Positions 50,008 to 59,673 of a stretch of 64,000 nt of DNA are shown piece after piece (the first letter of the stretch is position 1; each line of letters starts with the position of its first letter). This DNA is from Spartobacteria bacterium (GTDB lineage Bacteria > Verrucomicrobiota > Verrucomicrobiia > Chthoniobacterales > Chthoniobacteraceae), in the NCBI GenBank assembly GCA_021324395.1, contig JAJPJG010000057.1:1-64000 (forward strand). Reading direction: 5' to 3'. Made by a program: the position numbers and the translations under genes. A model generated the notes under the pieces. The model was not told the origin of the DNA. It was given only the letters and a program-made list of their open reading frames with translations, and ran no database searches.

Positions 50008-52478
50008 TGAGATGCTGACTGCTTTGCCTTGGGGTTCTGATGTAATACCCGATCCAGCGCTTTAATCAACGTATCGCTCGTATAAGGTTTCGCGAGAATC
50101 GCATTGACGCGCAATGACCTTAATTCTGCAATCCGGCCTTTTTCCTCCTGTCCTGTCGATGCGATGACTCTTAGCTCCGGGGTGATCTTCTTGATCGCAC
50201 GAATCAGCGCAATCCCGTCGATGATGGGCATCATGGTATCCGTAAGCAAAAGCCGGATGGAATCGCGCTTGTCAGCATAAAGCGCGAGAGCTTCGGCACC
50301 ATCGGCTGCATCGAGGATATTGTAGTTATGCGCTTCGAGAATGGTTTTCGCGACGGTGCGAATGCTCGCTTCATCATCGACCACTAGAATCCACTCGCCA
50401 TTTCCGTTCGGCAGTTCGTCTTCGGGAGTTTCAGGCTTAATCTCGGCGCTGGGCGTAGCGGGGAGATAGACTTGAAAGGTAGTTCCCTCGCCCATGTGGC
50501 TATCGACATGCAGGAAACCTTCATGGCTCTTCACAATGCCCAGGACTGTGGAAAGACCTAGCCCGGTTCCTTTGCCCACCTCTTTTGTGGTAAAGAAAGG
50601 ATCGAATATCTTATCGACAATCTCTCTTGGAATACCTGTGCCCGTATCTTTTATTTCAATGACTACATAAGAGCCGGGTTTTGCATCGTGGATCATGCTC
50701 GCAAAGTTCACGTCGAGCTGTGTATTCCTCGCTGCCACACGCAAAACGCCTCCGTGCGGCATTGCATCGCGCGCATTGATGCATAGGTTCAGCATGATCT
50801 GGTGGAGCTGTGTTGCGTCACCTACAACCGGCCAAAGATGCGAGGAGACGGAAGACTCGATACGGATCGTCTTGGGAAAGGTTTCGCTCATGATCTTGAC
50901 CATCTCGTTAATAAGATGGTCAGGCTGGAGTAACACTCGCTCGCCATCGACTCCGCGGCCAAAGGTTAGCACTTGCTTCACGATATCGGCACCGCGTCGT
51001 GCGGCTGTTTCAATTGTGGAAACGATCGTGTCAAGACTTTGCGGTGGCAGCTTCTTCCGTAGCAATGGCGCGGACATCAGGATAGGCGCAAGGATGTTAT
51101 TTAAGTCATGCGCCACGCCACTCGCCAGCGTCCCGATGCTTTCCAGCCTTTGCGCGCGGAGCAACTGCGATTCAAGGCTCTTCCTCGTCGTGATATCTTC
51201 CATGATGGAAACATAGTGTGTGATGACACCTTCGGAATTTCTTACCGCGGATATCGCGGCGAAGACCCAGTATTGCTCTCCGTTCTTTTTTCGATTGTGC
51301 AATTCCCCGCGCCAAATCTCGCCTGAGGTTATCGTCTGCCATAGCTTTCGGTAAGTATCCGCCGAGGCTTCCCCCGATTTGAAGATGCGTGGGTTCTTGC
51401 CGACCACCTCTTCAAGTGTATAGCCGGTAACCTCGACCAGCTTGGGATTCACATATTCTATCTCGCCGTTAGTGTTGGTCGTCAGAATCAATACCGGGCT
51501 CTGCTCGACAACCAAGGAGAGCTTGCACAATTCTTCGTATCTACTGGCATTTTCGTAAGCGATTGCGATCTGCGCTGCGAGCATGCGTGCTATGTGCTCG
51601 TCGTCCAGGTCAAAAGGCTGCCTGTCGGTCTTGTTCGCCAGGCTTAGCACGCCATAGAGGTGTGTCGCGGTGACGATGGGAACTCCGAGATAGGAATCGA
51701 TGACTACTGACTGGGGAAGGAATTGTTTTACCTCCGGGTCGGCATTAGTAAGTTCGTTCACGCGCACAGGTCTGCGCTCCGCGAAGACTTTGCCTGGCAG
51801 ACCTTGCAGCGGAAGAAAGTCTGGAATCATCGAGCTATCAAGACCGCTGACCGCATTGTGCTGCGAGCGATCGTGAAAGCCCAGCCATGCATACTCAGCA
51901 GCAGCAATCTCTCGCGCAGCGCGGCAACACTCCTTCGCCAGTCGCTGCGGCTCATGTTCCTGCGCGAGTTGCTGTGAGATTTCGACGAGCATGGAAAGGC
52001 GCTGATTGATTTTCTCGAGGTCAGATACCTCATGTGAAAGGCGATCGGTCATTAGCCGCAGATGCTCCTGACTAAAGCTCTCCGGGGGCGTCTGCGGCAA
52101 TGGCTCTTCTTCATCCGATAAGACTGCCTCGACCATATTCAGGATCGCTTCGGGCTCCGCTGGTTTACGCAAAAAATAACGAACGCCGCATGCCTTGGCG
52201 AGCGCATGCGCGGGTGCATCGTGATAACTCGCCGAGTAGAACATGATGCGGATGGATGCTGTGTTTGGATCGTTGCGCAACTGCCGCACAAACTCATAAC
52301 CATCCATCCTCGGCATCAACACGTCGGTGATAACCATGTCGGGACGGTTATTGCGCGCAAGCTCGAGAGCTTCCATTCCATTCTGCGCCTCGATGACTTG
52401 ATGTCCTTTATGACTTAACAAAGTCAAAAGCAAATCGCGATGCGCAGGTCTGTCGTCAACCACAAGAATCGCAGCCAC
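50004..52478 (-). CDS. Hybrid sensor histidine kinase (REC-GAF-PAS-HisKA-HATPase-REC)
   Basis: 824 residues from GTG 52478. Domains in order: receiver (1-120; ILVVDDRPAH, MVITDVLMPRMDG), GAF (about 165-310), PAS (about 320-435; VGKNPRIFKSG), HisKA with His457 in GVAHDLNNILAP, HATPase_c (about 550-665; CINARDAMP, GTGLGLSTVLGI) and a C-terminal receiver (690-810; ILVVDDEASIR, LLTDTMMPIIDG). No transmembrane helix is seen, so it is a soluble sensor. It shares one base with the stop of the upstream receiver gene and overlaps the downstream regulator by 4 bp. Confidence 0.95.
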   Translation of the reverse strand: MAAILVVDDRPAHRDLLLTLLSHKGHQVIEAQNGMEALELARNNRPDMVITDVLMPRMDGYEFVRQLRNDPNTASIRIMFYSASYHDAPAHALAKACGVRYFLRKPAEPEAILNMVEAVLSDEEEPLPQTPPESFSQEHLRLMTDRLSHEVSDLEKINQRLSMLVEISQQLAQEHEPQRLAKECCRAAREIAAAEYAWLGFHDRSQHNAVSGLDSSMIPDFLPLQGLPGKVFAERRPVRVNELTNADPEVKQFLPQSVVIDSYLGVPIVTATHLYGVLSLANKTDRQPFDLDDEHIARMLAAQIAIAYENASRYEELCKLSLVVEQSPVLILTTNTNGEIEYVNPKLVEVTGYTLEEVVGKNPRIFKSGEASADTYRKLWQTITSGEIWRGELHNRKKNGEQYWVFAAISAVRNSEGVITHYVSIMEDITTRKSLESQLLRAQRLESIGTLASGVAHDLNNILAPILMSAPLLRKKLPPQSLDTIVSTIETAARRGADIVKQVLTFGRGVDGERVLLQPDHLINEMVKIMSETFPKTIRIESSVSSHLWPVVGDATQLHQIMLNLCINARDAMPHGGVLRVAARNTQLDVNFASMIHDAKPGSYVVIEIKDTGTGIPREIVDKIFDPFFTTKEVGKGTGLGLSTVLGIVKSHEGFLHVDSHMGEGTTFQVYLPATPSAEIKPETPEDELPNGNGEWILVVDDEASIRTVAKTILEAHNYNILDAADGAEALALYADKRDSIRLLLTDTMMPIIDGIALIRAIKKITPELRVIASTGQEEKGRIAELRSLRVNAILAKPYTSDTLIKALDRVLHQNPKAKQSASQ

Positions 52479-52855
52479 TATTTAGCCTCCATTTTGCAAA
52501 TTGCTTCTACTTCGTGGACGAACGACTCAGGTTCGATAGGTTTCGGGATATAGCCATCAAAGCCCGCGCTCAATGCACGCTCGCGGTCTCCCGCCATTGC
52601 AAAAGCCGTCACTGCGATAGCAGGGATATGGCTAAGGAATGGATCTTTCTTTAGCTGCGCGGCTAACTCGTAGCCATTCAGCTTTGGTAGCTGGATGTCG
52701 GAGATAATTGCATCCGGCGGATCGCGTCGCGCTTCGTCGAGGCCTTGCTCACCATCACGGGCGACTACTGTTTTGTGTCCGAATGCTTTTAAAAGATAAG
52801 TCATAAGCTCAAGGTTCGCGGCGTTGTCTTCAATCACCAGAATACGGAGTGGCAT
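52478..52855 (-). CDS. CheY-like response regulator receiver
   Basis: 125 residues: RILVIEDNAANLELM, DAIISDIQLPKLNGYELA with the phosphorylated Asp, IPAIAVTAFAM and GYIPKPIEP with the conserved Lys. It lies between two sensor kinases on the same strand and is almost certainly co-transcribed with them: its stop overlaps the next start, and its own start is 2 bp after the previous stop. It is probably a phosphorelay intermediate. Confidence 0.95.
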   Translation of the reverse strand: MPLRILVIEDNAANLELMTYLLKAFGHKTVVARDGEQGLDEARRDPPDAIISDIQLPKLNGYELAAQLKKDPFLSHIPAIAVTAFAMAGDRERALSAGFDGYIPKPIEPESFVHEVEAICKMEAK

Positions 52856-52857
52856 CG

Positions 52858-54396
52858 CTACTTTTCTACAAGGGTAAGAGTAAAGGTGCTGCCTTGTCCG
52901 GGAGCGCTGATGAAAGTGATTTGTCCATTTAAGAGCGCAGCCAGCTTTTGACTTAGGTGCAGGCCTAGTCCGGAGCCTTCTTCGTGTGCGGTGGTGGGTG
53001 AGGCAGTCGCCTGCTCAAATGCTTGAAATAGCTTCGCCTGCTCTGTTTCGGGTATGCCTATGCCGGTATCTTGGACGCTAAATTCAGTAAGCCTCGCACC
53101 TTTGGCTCCTCGCTGTTTGCAGCTTACGCTGACGCTTCCTTTTTCGGTAAACTTAATTGCGTTGCCGCATAGGTTCAGAAGGATTTGACTTAGCGCTCTG
53201 CGGTCTGTGCGCACGATAGCTTCGCCGGGTGGAAGCTTTACTTCAAAAGCAATTGCTTTGTTTTGAGCCAGCGCCCGGAGTGAAGAGGCTACTTCGTTAA
53301 CCACTTCCTGACATATCACGGGCTCGATGGTTAGCTGATATTTTCCCGACTCGACTTTTGCCAGGTCGAGCAGTTCGTTAATAAGCGAAACCAAATGACG
53401 GCCGCTGGTTTGAATGATCCTGAGCTGCTTTTCCTGCTCGGGAGTTAACGGCCCGGCCAGCTTCATAAGCAGTGTGCCGGTAAAGCCGATGATCGCATTG
53501 AGCGGTGTGCGTAACTCATGACTCATCGCAGCTAGAAAGCGGTCCTTTGCGAGATTCGCGTCTTCCAGCTCGAGATTCTTTTCGGAGAGCGCCTGCTCGA
53601 TTTGTTTGCGTGCCGTGACGTCGCGGATTGAAGCCGAGGTTAGTTTTCCTTCCTCGGTTTCGAGCGGACTAAGACTTATCTCGACGGAAAATTCGGTGCC
53701 ATTCTTGCGCAGTGCACAGAGATCTGAATTTGAATCCATCCCGCGCGTTTTCGAATGCGCGGTAAAATGATTCCGCAGCCCGGTGTGATTTTCGCGGAAT
53801 CGATGCGGGATCAGCGCTTCGACATTGCATCCGAGAAGTTCCTCGCGCGAATAGCCGAATAGTCTCTCGGTCTGCGAATTGATGAGCACGATTTTGCCTT
53901 TATCGTCCACGATAACCATCGCGTCCGGCGCGGACTCGAGCAGGTCGCGAAATTTGCGTTCGCTTTTTTTATGCTCGGCGATTTCCGATTGCAGCGCATC
54001 ATTGAGCCTCTTCCAATCGCTCGCGCACGGCAGCGCCGCAGCTTGCGGCGCGAGCTTTACCAAAAGCAGCGCGGTTCCCAATGAAGTCAGCGCGGTGACC
54101 GCCTTGACGCTGCCGGAGAGCCAGTAATCGGCGTGCCAGATATTCCAAACTTCGAGCAAATGCGTGGTGCCGCAGGCCATGATGAAAACGGCGAAGCAGA
54201 CAAACATCCAATTGAACTCAATGCCGCTCCGTTTGCGGACGAAATAGATCAGCGTGATCGGAATCGAATAATACGCCAGCGTGATCAGCGAATCGGAAAT
54301 CGCATGCAGCGCGATCAGGTTTTTCGCCCAAAAATAGCAATGGCCATGAGGCATGAAGGGCGCGCTCGCAAGCGACGCAATGAGGGGAAATAACAT
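52858..54396 (-). CDS. Membrane sensor histidine kinase with ethylene-receptor-like N-terminus
   Basis: ATG 54396 gives 512 residues (TTG 54432 is also in frame). Three transmembrane helices at the start match the ethylene-binding domain of plant ETR1 and cyanobacterial homologues: ISDSLITLAYYSIPI with Asp35, and MACGTTHLLEVW with Cys75 and His79. The spacing (Asp to Cys 40 residues, Cys to His 4) equals that of the Cu(I)-binding Asp25/Cys65/His69 of ETR1. PAS (about 150-260), HisKA with His293 in MSHELRTPL and HATPase_c follow. It likely senses ethylene or copper in the membrane and transmits to the adjacent receiver genes. Confidence 0.9.
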   Translation of the reverse strand: MLFPLIASLASAPFMPHGHCYFWAKNLIALHAISDSLITLAYYSIPITLIYFVRKRSGIEFNWMFVCFAVFIMACGTTHLLEVWNIWHADYWLSGSVKAVTALTSLGTALLLVKLAPQAAALPCASDWKRLNDALQSEIAEHKKSERKFRDLLESAPDAMVIVDDKGKIVLINSQTERLFGYSREELLGCNVEALIPHRFRENHTGLRNHFTAHSKTRGMDSNSDLCALRKNGTEFSVEISLSPLETEEGKLTSASIRDVTARKQIEQALSEKNLELEDANLAKDRFLAAMSHELRTPLNAIIGFTGTLLMKLAGPLTPEQEKQLRIIQTSGRHLVSLINELLDLAKVESGKYQLTIEPVICQEVVNEVASSLRALAQNKAIAFEVKLPPGEAIVRTDRRALSQILLNLCGNAIKFTEKGSVSVSCKQRGAKGARLTEFSVQDTGIGIPETEQAKLFQAFEQATASPTTAHEEGSGLGLHLSQKLAALLNGQITFISAPGQGSTFTLTLVEK

Positions 54397-54493
54397 GAGC
54401 GGAACAGACCCAGCTAATGTAAACGGCTGCAATAATGCGCGCTACGACTTTAATTACCTACTCATTTTACCTTAGGTGAAAATACGTAGGTGA

Positions 54494-55144
54494 TCATCTC
54501 GCGATGTGATTGCGAATCGCGTAACGGATCAAATCTTTGGTCGTATGCAGCTGCAGTTTCCGCATGACGCTGGCGCGATGGGTATCGACGGTCTTGATAC
54601 TCAAACCCATCTTTTCTGCGATCTCCTTTGAGAGCGCGCCTTTGACGATAAGCTGCACAACTTCGATTTCGCGCGGGGTGAGTTCCAGCGCGAGGTTATT
54701 TGCCTTTTTGTCGCGCACATGCACCTTGGCCAGGTCAGACACACTCTCTGGAATATACATTTTGCGCTCGGCGATCGTCTCGACGGCTTCCAGGAGCAGG
54801 CTGGCGGTGTCACTTTTCAAAATGCAACCGCGCGCCCCGGCCTCGAACACTTCGGATAAAATCGGTTCGATATCGCACATCGTGAGAATGAGAACTTCAA
54901 TCGCGGGATGATCTTTGCGAATGCGGCGCGTCGCCTCGATGCCGTTCATTATCGGCATTTGGATGTCCATGATGATGATGTCGGGCAAATGCTCGCGCGC
55001 GAGATCCACCGCGTCACTGCCGTTCGTCGCTTCGGCGCAAATGTTCCAATGCGATCGCGCGGCCAGCAGACTGCGCAGACCTTGCCGCACCATTGTGTGG
55101 TCGTCGGCGAGCAGGAGTTTGAGCGGCTTACTGCTACGTTTCAT
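54494..55144 (-). CDS. NarL/FixJ-type response regulator, second copy
   Basis: 216 residues: receiver (LLLADDHTMVRQGLRSLLA, IIIMDIQMPIMNGIEA) and LuxR-type HTH (LTPREIEVVQLIVKGALSKEIAEKMGLSIKTVDTHRASVM). It overlaps the stop of the upstream kinase by 11 bp, so the pair is translationally coupled. It is clearly related to the regulator at 49366-50007, including the shared C-terminal RYAIRN motif. Confidence 0.95.
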   Translation of the reverse strand: MKRSSKPLKLLLADDHTMVRQGLRSLLAARSHWNICAEATNGSDAVDLAREHLPDIIIMDIQMPIMNGIEATRRIRKDHPAIEVLILTMCDIEPILSEVFEAGARGCILKSDTASLLLEAVETIAERKMYIPESVSDLAKVHVRDKKANNLALELTPREIEVVQLIVKGALSKEIAEKMGLSIKTVDTHRASVMRKLQLHTTKDLIRYAIRNHIAR

Positions 55145-56981
55145 CCAACGGAATAAATGCCTTCACAACGGTCCCCGGCGACCTTTCCTCGATTTTCAAA
55201 TGACCGCCGAGCTGCTTCAAGCGGCCGCTCATCCCGGCGATGCCGATGCCGAGGGAAACAATCTCATCGTCAGTGGAAATCGGTTTATTAAGCCCGACTC
55301 CATCATCTTCAATCTTCAGCTCAACACCTTCCCGGGTGCGGGAAAGCGTCACACTCGCCGTCGCGGTGTGCGCGTGGCGGTGGATATTTCCGAGACTTTC
55401 CTGCACCACTCGGAACAGCGCCGTTTCAATTTCGTCCGCCAAACGTTCCATGTCATACGATGCATCGTAGCGAACGCTGATGCCGCTCCGCTGCGCAAAA
55501 CCGTCGATGTATTGGCGCAATGTTTTCGCGAGGCCGAATGTTTCGAGCAGCGGAGGATGCAGCAGGTGCGAGATCGTGCGAATCTCACGGCCGCATTGGT
55601 TGATGATGTCAATGCTGTCTGCGAGCAGTTTCTCGGCTTTCGCATCACGACCGGATATCCACATCCCGAGCTGGCCAAGGTTCATGCAAACAGCCGCGAG
55701 CGCTTGCGCCGTCGAGTCGTGCAGCTCGCGCGCGATGCGCCGGTGTTCCTCGTCCTGCACTTGCAGCAGCCGCCCGGACAAATTGTGCAGCGCTTCCTCG
55801 GCGCGCTTGCGTTCAGTAATGTCCACGCCGACTCCGCAAATCAAAAGAACGCGACCTTCGTCATCGAAAACCGGAAACTTGCTGACGAGGCAAAACACCG
55901 TTTTATCGCCTTTCGAATATGTCTCGAGCGTCTGAACCTGAGCGCGTGTAGCGAGCGCTCTTTCATCATTTGCCACCAGAGGCGCCGCGATGTCGTCGGG
56001 CCAGAGCTGCTCATCCGTGCGTCCGAACCAGTCGCACGAATCGTTAAACATCAGTTCGTTCCAATATTTGTTCAAATAAAGATAACGCCGATTGATGTCC
56101 TTCATCCACGCAAAGCCCGGCATGTAATCCATGAATGCCATGAGCTGCTGCTCGCTCTCACGCAATGTGTTTTCGGCCTGCTTACGCTCCGTGATGTCCT
56201 GCATGACGGCCATATGCGTGTCAGGCAGGATATTCGCGACCGCGCGATATTCGACGAAACGCGTCGAGGCGTCCTTGCACACGACTTCGCACTCACCACT
56301 TTGACGCGCACCGGCGATGAATTTTCGCCACGCTTCGTGCACCGCCTCGCGATGTGATGCGGGCGTCAGATCCCATACCGTGAGCCGCAGAAGCTCATCG
56401 TGCGTGTAGCCGAGCAGGTTGCAGCCGGCGGGATTTGCATCGACGCAGCGCCCGTTGTTATCAGCGAAAAAAATCGCGTCGAGTGCGTTGTCGAATAATG
56501 CTCGCAAGCGCCGCTCCTGCTCCGAAACTTTGTCCAAAAGCACACGCTTGTGCTCACGCTCATACTCCTCGACCGCAAAACTCGCGGGCTTTGATGTGCC
56601 GGCCGCGGCCAACGCGCTTTCTATCGCGCTGAGAATTTCTTGCGGCGTCGCCGGCCGCACCAGCACTTGTAAAACGCCGCCCAGTTTCGCGACCGACTCG
56701 ACCTGCTCGCGCCGATAAGCACCCGTAAAAATAATCACCGGCGTCGCTGCGAACTCCGCATCACTGCGCAGCTCGCGCACAAAATCGTATCCATCCATCA
56801 CCGGCATGAGAATGTCGGTAATCGCGAGATCAGGGCGCTCGGCACGCAAAACGTCGAGCGCATCGGCGCCATTCGACGCCTCCACCACATGATATCCCGC
56901 CGCGGAAATGAGGCGCCGAAGCAGTTCACGGCTCAATTCCTCATCATCAACGACAAGAACTTTGATGGGGTCACTAACCAT
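55134..56981 (-). CDS. NarX/DegS-type sensor kinase with receiver and PAS domains
   Basis: ATG 56981 gives 615 residues: receiver (KVLVVDDEELSRELL, LAITDILMPVMDGYDF), two PAS domains (about 165-285 and 290-405), and a HisKA_3/HATPase_c core with His421 in RIARELHDSTAQAL and GIGIAGMSGRLKQLGG. The HisKA_3 type usually pairs with NarL-type regulators, here the gene at 54494-55144, which it overlaps. No membrane helices, so a cytoplasmic sensor. Confidence 0.94.
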   Translation of the reverse strand: MVSDPIKVLVVDDEELSRELLRRLISAAGYHVVEASNGADALDVLRAERPDLAITDILMPVMDGYDFVRELRSDAEFAATPVIIFTGAYRREQVESVAKLGGVLQVLVRPATPQEILSAIESALAAAGTSKPASFAVEEYEREHKRVLLDKVSEQERRLRALFDNALDAIFFADNNGRCVDANPAGCNLLGYTHDELLRLTVWDLTPASHREAVHEAWRKFIAGARQSGECEVVCKDASTRFVEYRAVANILPDTHMAVMQDITERKQAENTLRESEQQLMAFMDYMPGFAWMKDINRRYLYLNKYWNELMFNDSCDWFGRTDEQLWPDDIAAPLVANDERALATRAQVQTLETYSKGDKTVFCLVSKFPVFDDEGRVLLICGVGVDITERKRAEEALHNLSGRLLQVQDEEHRRIARELHDSTAQALAAVCMNLGQLGMWISGRDAKAEKLLADSIDIINQCGREIRTISHLLHPPLLETFGLAKTLRQYIDGFAQRSGISVRYDASYDMERLADEIETALFRVVQESLGNIHRHAHTATASVTLSRTREGVELKIEDDGVGLNKPISTDDEIVSLGIGIAGMSGRLKQLGGHLKIEERSPGTVVKAFIPLDET

Positions 56982-57056
56982 CTCGTGCGCAATTATTAGC
57001 GAAATTTGCGACGAACGCAAATTCTGACTTCAAAAAATTAGTGCTAGTCCTTTTCC

Positions 57057-57995
57057 TTAGAAATACGCGCGAAACTTTTCCACGTTGGCCTCGATCCGCT
57101 CGCGCAAAGCAATTGTCGCATCCGCAGGCGCACTCGTCTCGCGCGCGACTGCAACGCAGAGTTTCACGAAATTTTCCAGATCACTCACCGACACAAACTC
57201 GCTCGCGATTTTTTGCTCCGGACCGCAGTTGTGATAATTGCCGAGCGCGATGCAGAGCGCGGCGCTCGTGTAGCCGTAGAGCTGATACGCGGTCGCTTCG
57301 CACGTGCCGCCGGACATGAGGCAGCGTTGCACTGCGATTTCGTTTTTCACCGCGATGTTCGTCAAAGCAGCTGTCGCAGCTGAATCAAATATCGATGTGC
57401 GATCACCGACGCGCACAATCGGCCCATCCCCCATTCGCGCCGGCGGTCGCTCGGCGCTGGTTTCGAGCGAAATGATCGTGAGCGTTTTGGACAGCCGCGC
57501 GGCTTGCGCGAGTTTGATCGCACCGACAAAACCGACTTCCTCCGCGCGCGTAAAAATTCCGGCGCATGCGCATTCGGTGTTCGCTTCTTCCAACCACTGA
57601 AACATTGCAAGAATCGTGACGCAGCCAATCAAATCGTCGCACGCACGCGAATGAATTTGCCCGTCGCGCAGTTCAAATGGCGGCAAATCCCACATCGCAA
57701 AATCGCCGAAATTTTTCGTCTGCGGCTCGCGCAGATATTCCGGCGGAACGCTGCCGAGAAAATGCCCGGCGACCCAGCCGGGATGATCCATGTGCGCGGC
57801 AAACGCGTAACGCGCCTCCGCATTTCCGCGACGATAATGCGCGATAATGTTTCCGAAATCGTCGCGCTCCGCGGTGACATGCGGACACTGCGCAAGTTGC
57901 GCGAGAATTTCGGCAGCGACACGTTCCTCGTGAAATGGCGCGGTTGGCTGCTCGAGCACGGTGCGAGTGAGCGAAAGGAGTTTTTGATTTTCCAT
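57057..57995 (-). CDS. M42-family metallopeptidase / aminopeptidase
   Basis: ATG 57995 gives 312 residues. M42/M20-type metal-site motifs are seen: AHMDHPGWV (His, Asp), SRACDDLIGC (bridging Asp), TRAEEVGFVGA (Glu-Glu base and ligand), SLETS (Asp/Glu ligand region) and a late NYHNCG (His ligand). It probably is a cytoplasmic aminopeptidase that forms large oligomers; substrate class is unproven. It is divergent from the acyltransferase gene with 25 bp between starts, so the two promoters overlap. Confidence 0.87.
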   Translation of the reverse strand: MENQKLLSLTRTVLEQPTAPFHEERVAAEILAQLAQCPHVTAERDDFGNIIAHYRRGNAEARYAFAAHMDHPGWVAGHFLGSVPPEYLREPQTKNFGDFAMWDLPPFELRDGQIHSRACDDLIGCVTILAMFQWLEEANTECACAGIFTRAEEVGFVGAIKLAQAARLSKTLTIISLETSAERPPARMGDGPIVRVGDRTSIFDSAATAALTNIAVKNEIAVQRCLMSGGTCEATAYQLYGYTSAALCIALGNYHNCGPEQKIASEFVSVSDLENFVKLCVAVARETSAPADATIALRERIEANVEKFRAYF

Positions 57996-58020
57996 CACGC
58001 GCTGTTTTACTACGCCGCAC

Positions 58021-58986
58021 ATGCTTGCGTGGAAAAAATTCCGCCATCGTCTCGAATGGTTCGGCTGCGACCTGCTCGCGCGCGCCGTGCCGCGCCTGCC
58101 GCGCAGCGCGTGCGTGGCAATTGCAAACGCGCTCGGTGCCATCGCGTTTTTTTTCGATGCGCGCGGGCGCGAAGTGGCGCTGGCGAATCTCGAGGCGGCA
58201 TTCGGAAATCGTTACACTGAAAAGGAGCGCGAGCGGATCGCGCGGGCTTCGTTTCGCAATTTCGCGCGGACGATGATCGACTTGTTTTGGTCCCCGCGAC
58301 TGCGGATGGAGAACCACAAAAAATATCTCACGCTCGAGGGCGCCGAGATTTTACAAAAGCTGAAGGCGGAAGGCCGCGGCGCCATCATCATGTGTGTCCA
58401 CCAGGATAATTTCGAGTGGGCGAGCCTCGCGTGCGGGTTTCATGGATTTCCAACAATGATCGTTGCGGAGAATTTCAAAAACCCGCTCCTCGGGCCGATT
58501 TTCAACCGGCTGCGCGAAGTCTCAGGACACCAGATCATCGCGCAGGAAAACTCAATGTTTCGTTTGCTTAAACAAGTGAAACGAGGCGGCTTTGCGGGGA
58601 TGCTGGTCGATCTCAATCTAAAGCCGACACAGGCTGCGGTCGTCATCGAGACGTTTGCGATGAAAACGTGCGTGACAATGCTGCACGCCGTGCTCGCGAA
58701 ACGCGGCGGCGCGGCGCTGGTGCCGCTCGACAGCCGGCCGTTTCCCGACGGCACGTGCCGCGCGATCTTGCATCCGCCGATCGAAATTTCCGAAAACGCA
58801 TCGCTGCAGGAAATCGCGCAAAAGTGCTGGGATTATTTCGAGCCGTGGGTGCGTGAAGATCCCGAATCGTGGATGTGGGCGTATAAGCATTGGCGCTACG
58901 AGCCCGCCGATGCGACGCGACCGTATCCGTTTTACGCGAATGTGTCCTCGAAGTTTGAAAAATTGCGCGCGCAGATGAAATCGTAG
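58021..58986 (+). CDS. Lipid A acyltransferase (LpxL/HtrB-like)
   Basis: 321 residues with an N-terminal hydrophobic region and the LPLAT motifs: HQDNFEWAS (His127 and Glu132 of the H-x4-D/E catalytic dyad), the IVAENFKNPLLGPIFNRLREVSG stretch and a late LVPLDSRPFPDGT. This family transfers a secondary acyl chain to Kdo2-lipid A or similar lipids at the inner membrane, supporting an outer membrane with LPS. Confidence 0.9.
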   Translation: MLAWKKFRHRLEWFGCDLLARAVPRLPRSACVAIANALGAIAFFFDARGREVALANLEAAFGNRYTEKERERIARASFRNFARTMIDLFWSPRLRMENHKKYLTLEGAEILQKLKAEGRGAIIMCVHQDNFEWASLACGFHGFPTMIVAENFKNPLLGPIFNRLREVSGHQIIAQENSMFRLLKQVKRGGFAGMLVDLNLKPTQAAVVIETFAMKTCVTMLHAVLAKRGGAALVPLDSRPFPDGTCRAILHPPIEISENASLQEIAQKCWDYFEPWVREDPESWMWAYKHWRYEPADATRPYPFYANVSSKFEKLRAQMKS

Positions 58987-59031
58987 CGGTTGACAAAGCG
59001 GACGCGATGCGCTTTGTGCAGGGTGCAATTT

Positions 59032-59673
59032 ATGAAACGACTTCTGCCATTTCTCCTCGTCGTGCTCAGCGTCGCGTTTCTCGCGGGCTGCGCGACTACC
59101 CCGCTCGGCAAACCTTATCACGTCACCGCCTACAAACCGCATAATCCAGGCGCGGTGCGCGTGAAAGTTTCGACGTCCACGCAGCACATTTACGTGATGG
59201 AAGGCGACCGCTGCCTGATGGCGGTGCAAGGCTGCGTCGGTGAAAATGGCGCGACACCACTCGGGCATTTTAGTGTGATCAACAAGATTCGCAGCAAACG
59301 CTCCGGCACATTTGGTTTTACAAGCAGCGGACAGCCCGCCGACGCGCACAAAGGCCAGTCGGTCGCGGTCGGTTATCCGATGGGTTTCTGGGTCGAATTC
59401 GCGCCGGCGTATGGCTTTCACGAAGGCTTCGTCTGGTCCATCCCGCGCACCCACGGCTGTATTCGTTTGCACAAGGAAGCAGCGGCGCGTTTGTTTGCGC
59501 TGACGAAAATCGGCACGCCAGTGGACATCGCGACGACACAGCCGGAGGACGCGACCGTGGGCAAATCGGTGCAGAGACTTGATCAACGAAACGATCCCGA
59601 TCCGCCTGCTTCGACGCTGATGTCCGAGCATTATTTCCAGGATCCGCCCGGCCAGCTCTTGATCGAGCAATAA
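59032..59673 (+). CDS. L,D-transpeptidase (YkuD) lipoprotein
   Basis: ATG 59032 gives 213 residues. A lipoprotein signal ends with lipobox LAGC (Cys about 20). The YkuD catalytic motif is RTHGCIRLHK (His and Cys); the domain opens VRVKVSTSTQHIYVMEG. L,D-transpeptidases make 3-3 crosslinks in peptidoglycan or attach lipoproteins to it in the periplasm. The stop overlaps the ispH start (TAATG), an arrangement for co-translation. Confidence 0.92.
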   Translation: MKRLLPFLLVVLSVAFLAGCATTPLGKPYHVTAYKPHNPGAVRVKVSTSTQHIYVMEGDRCLMAVQGCVGENGATPLGHFSVINKIRSKRSGTFGFTSSGQPADAHKGQSVAVGYPMGFWVEFAPAYGFHEGFVWSIPRTHGCIRLHKEAAARLFALTKIGTPVDIATTQPEDATVGKSVQRLDQRNDPDPPASTLMSEHYFQDPPGQLLIEQ

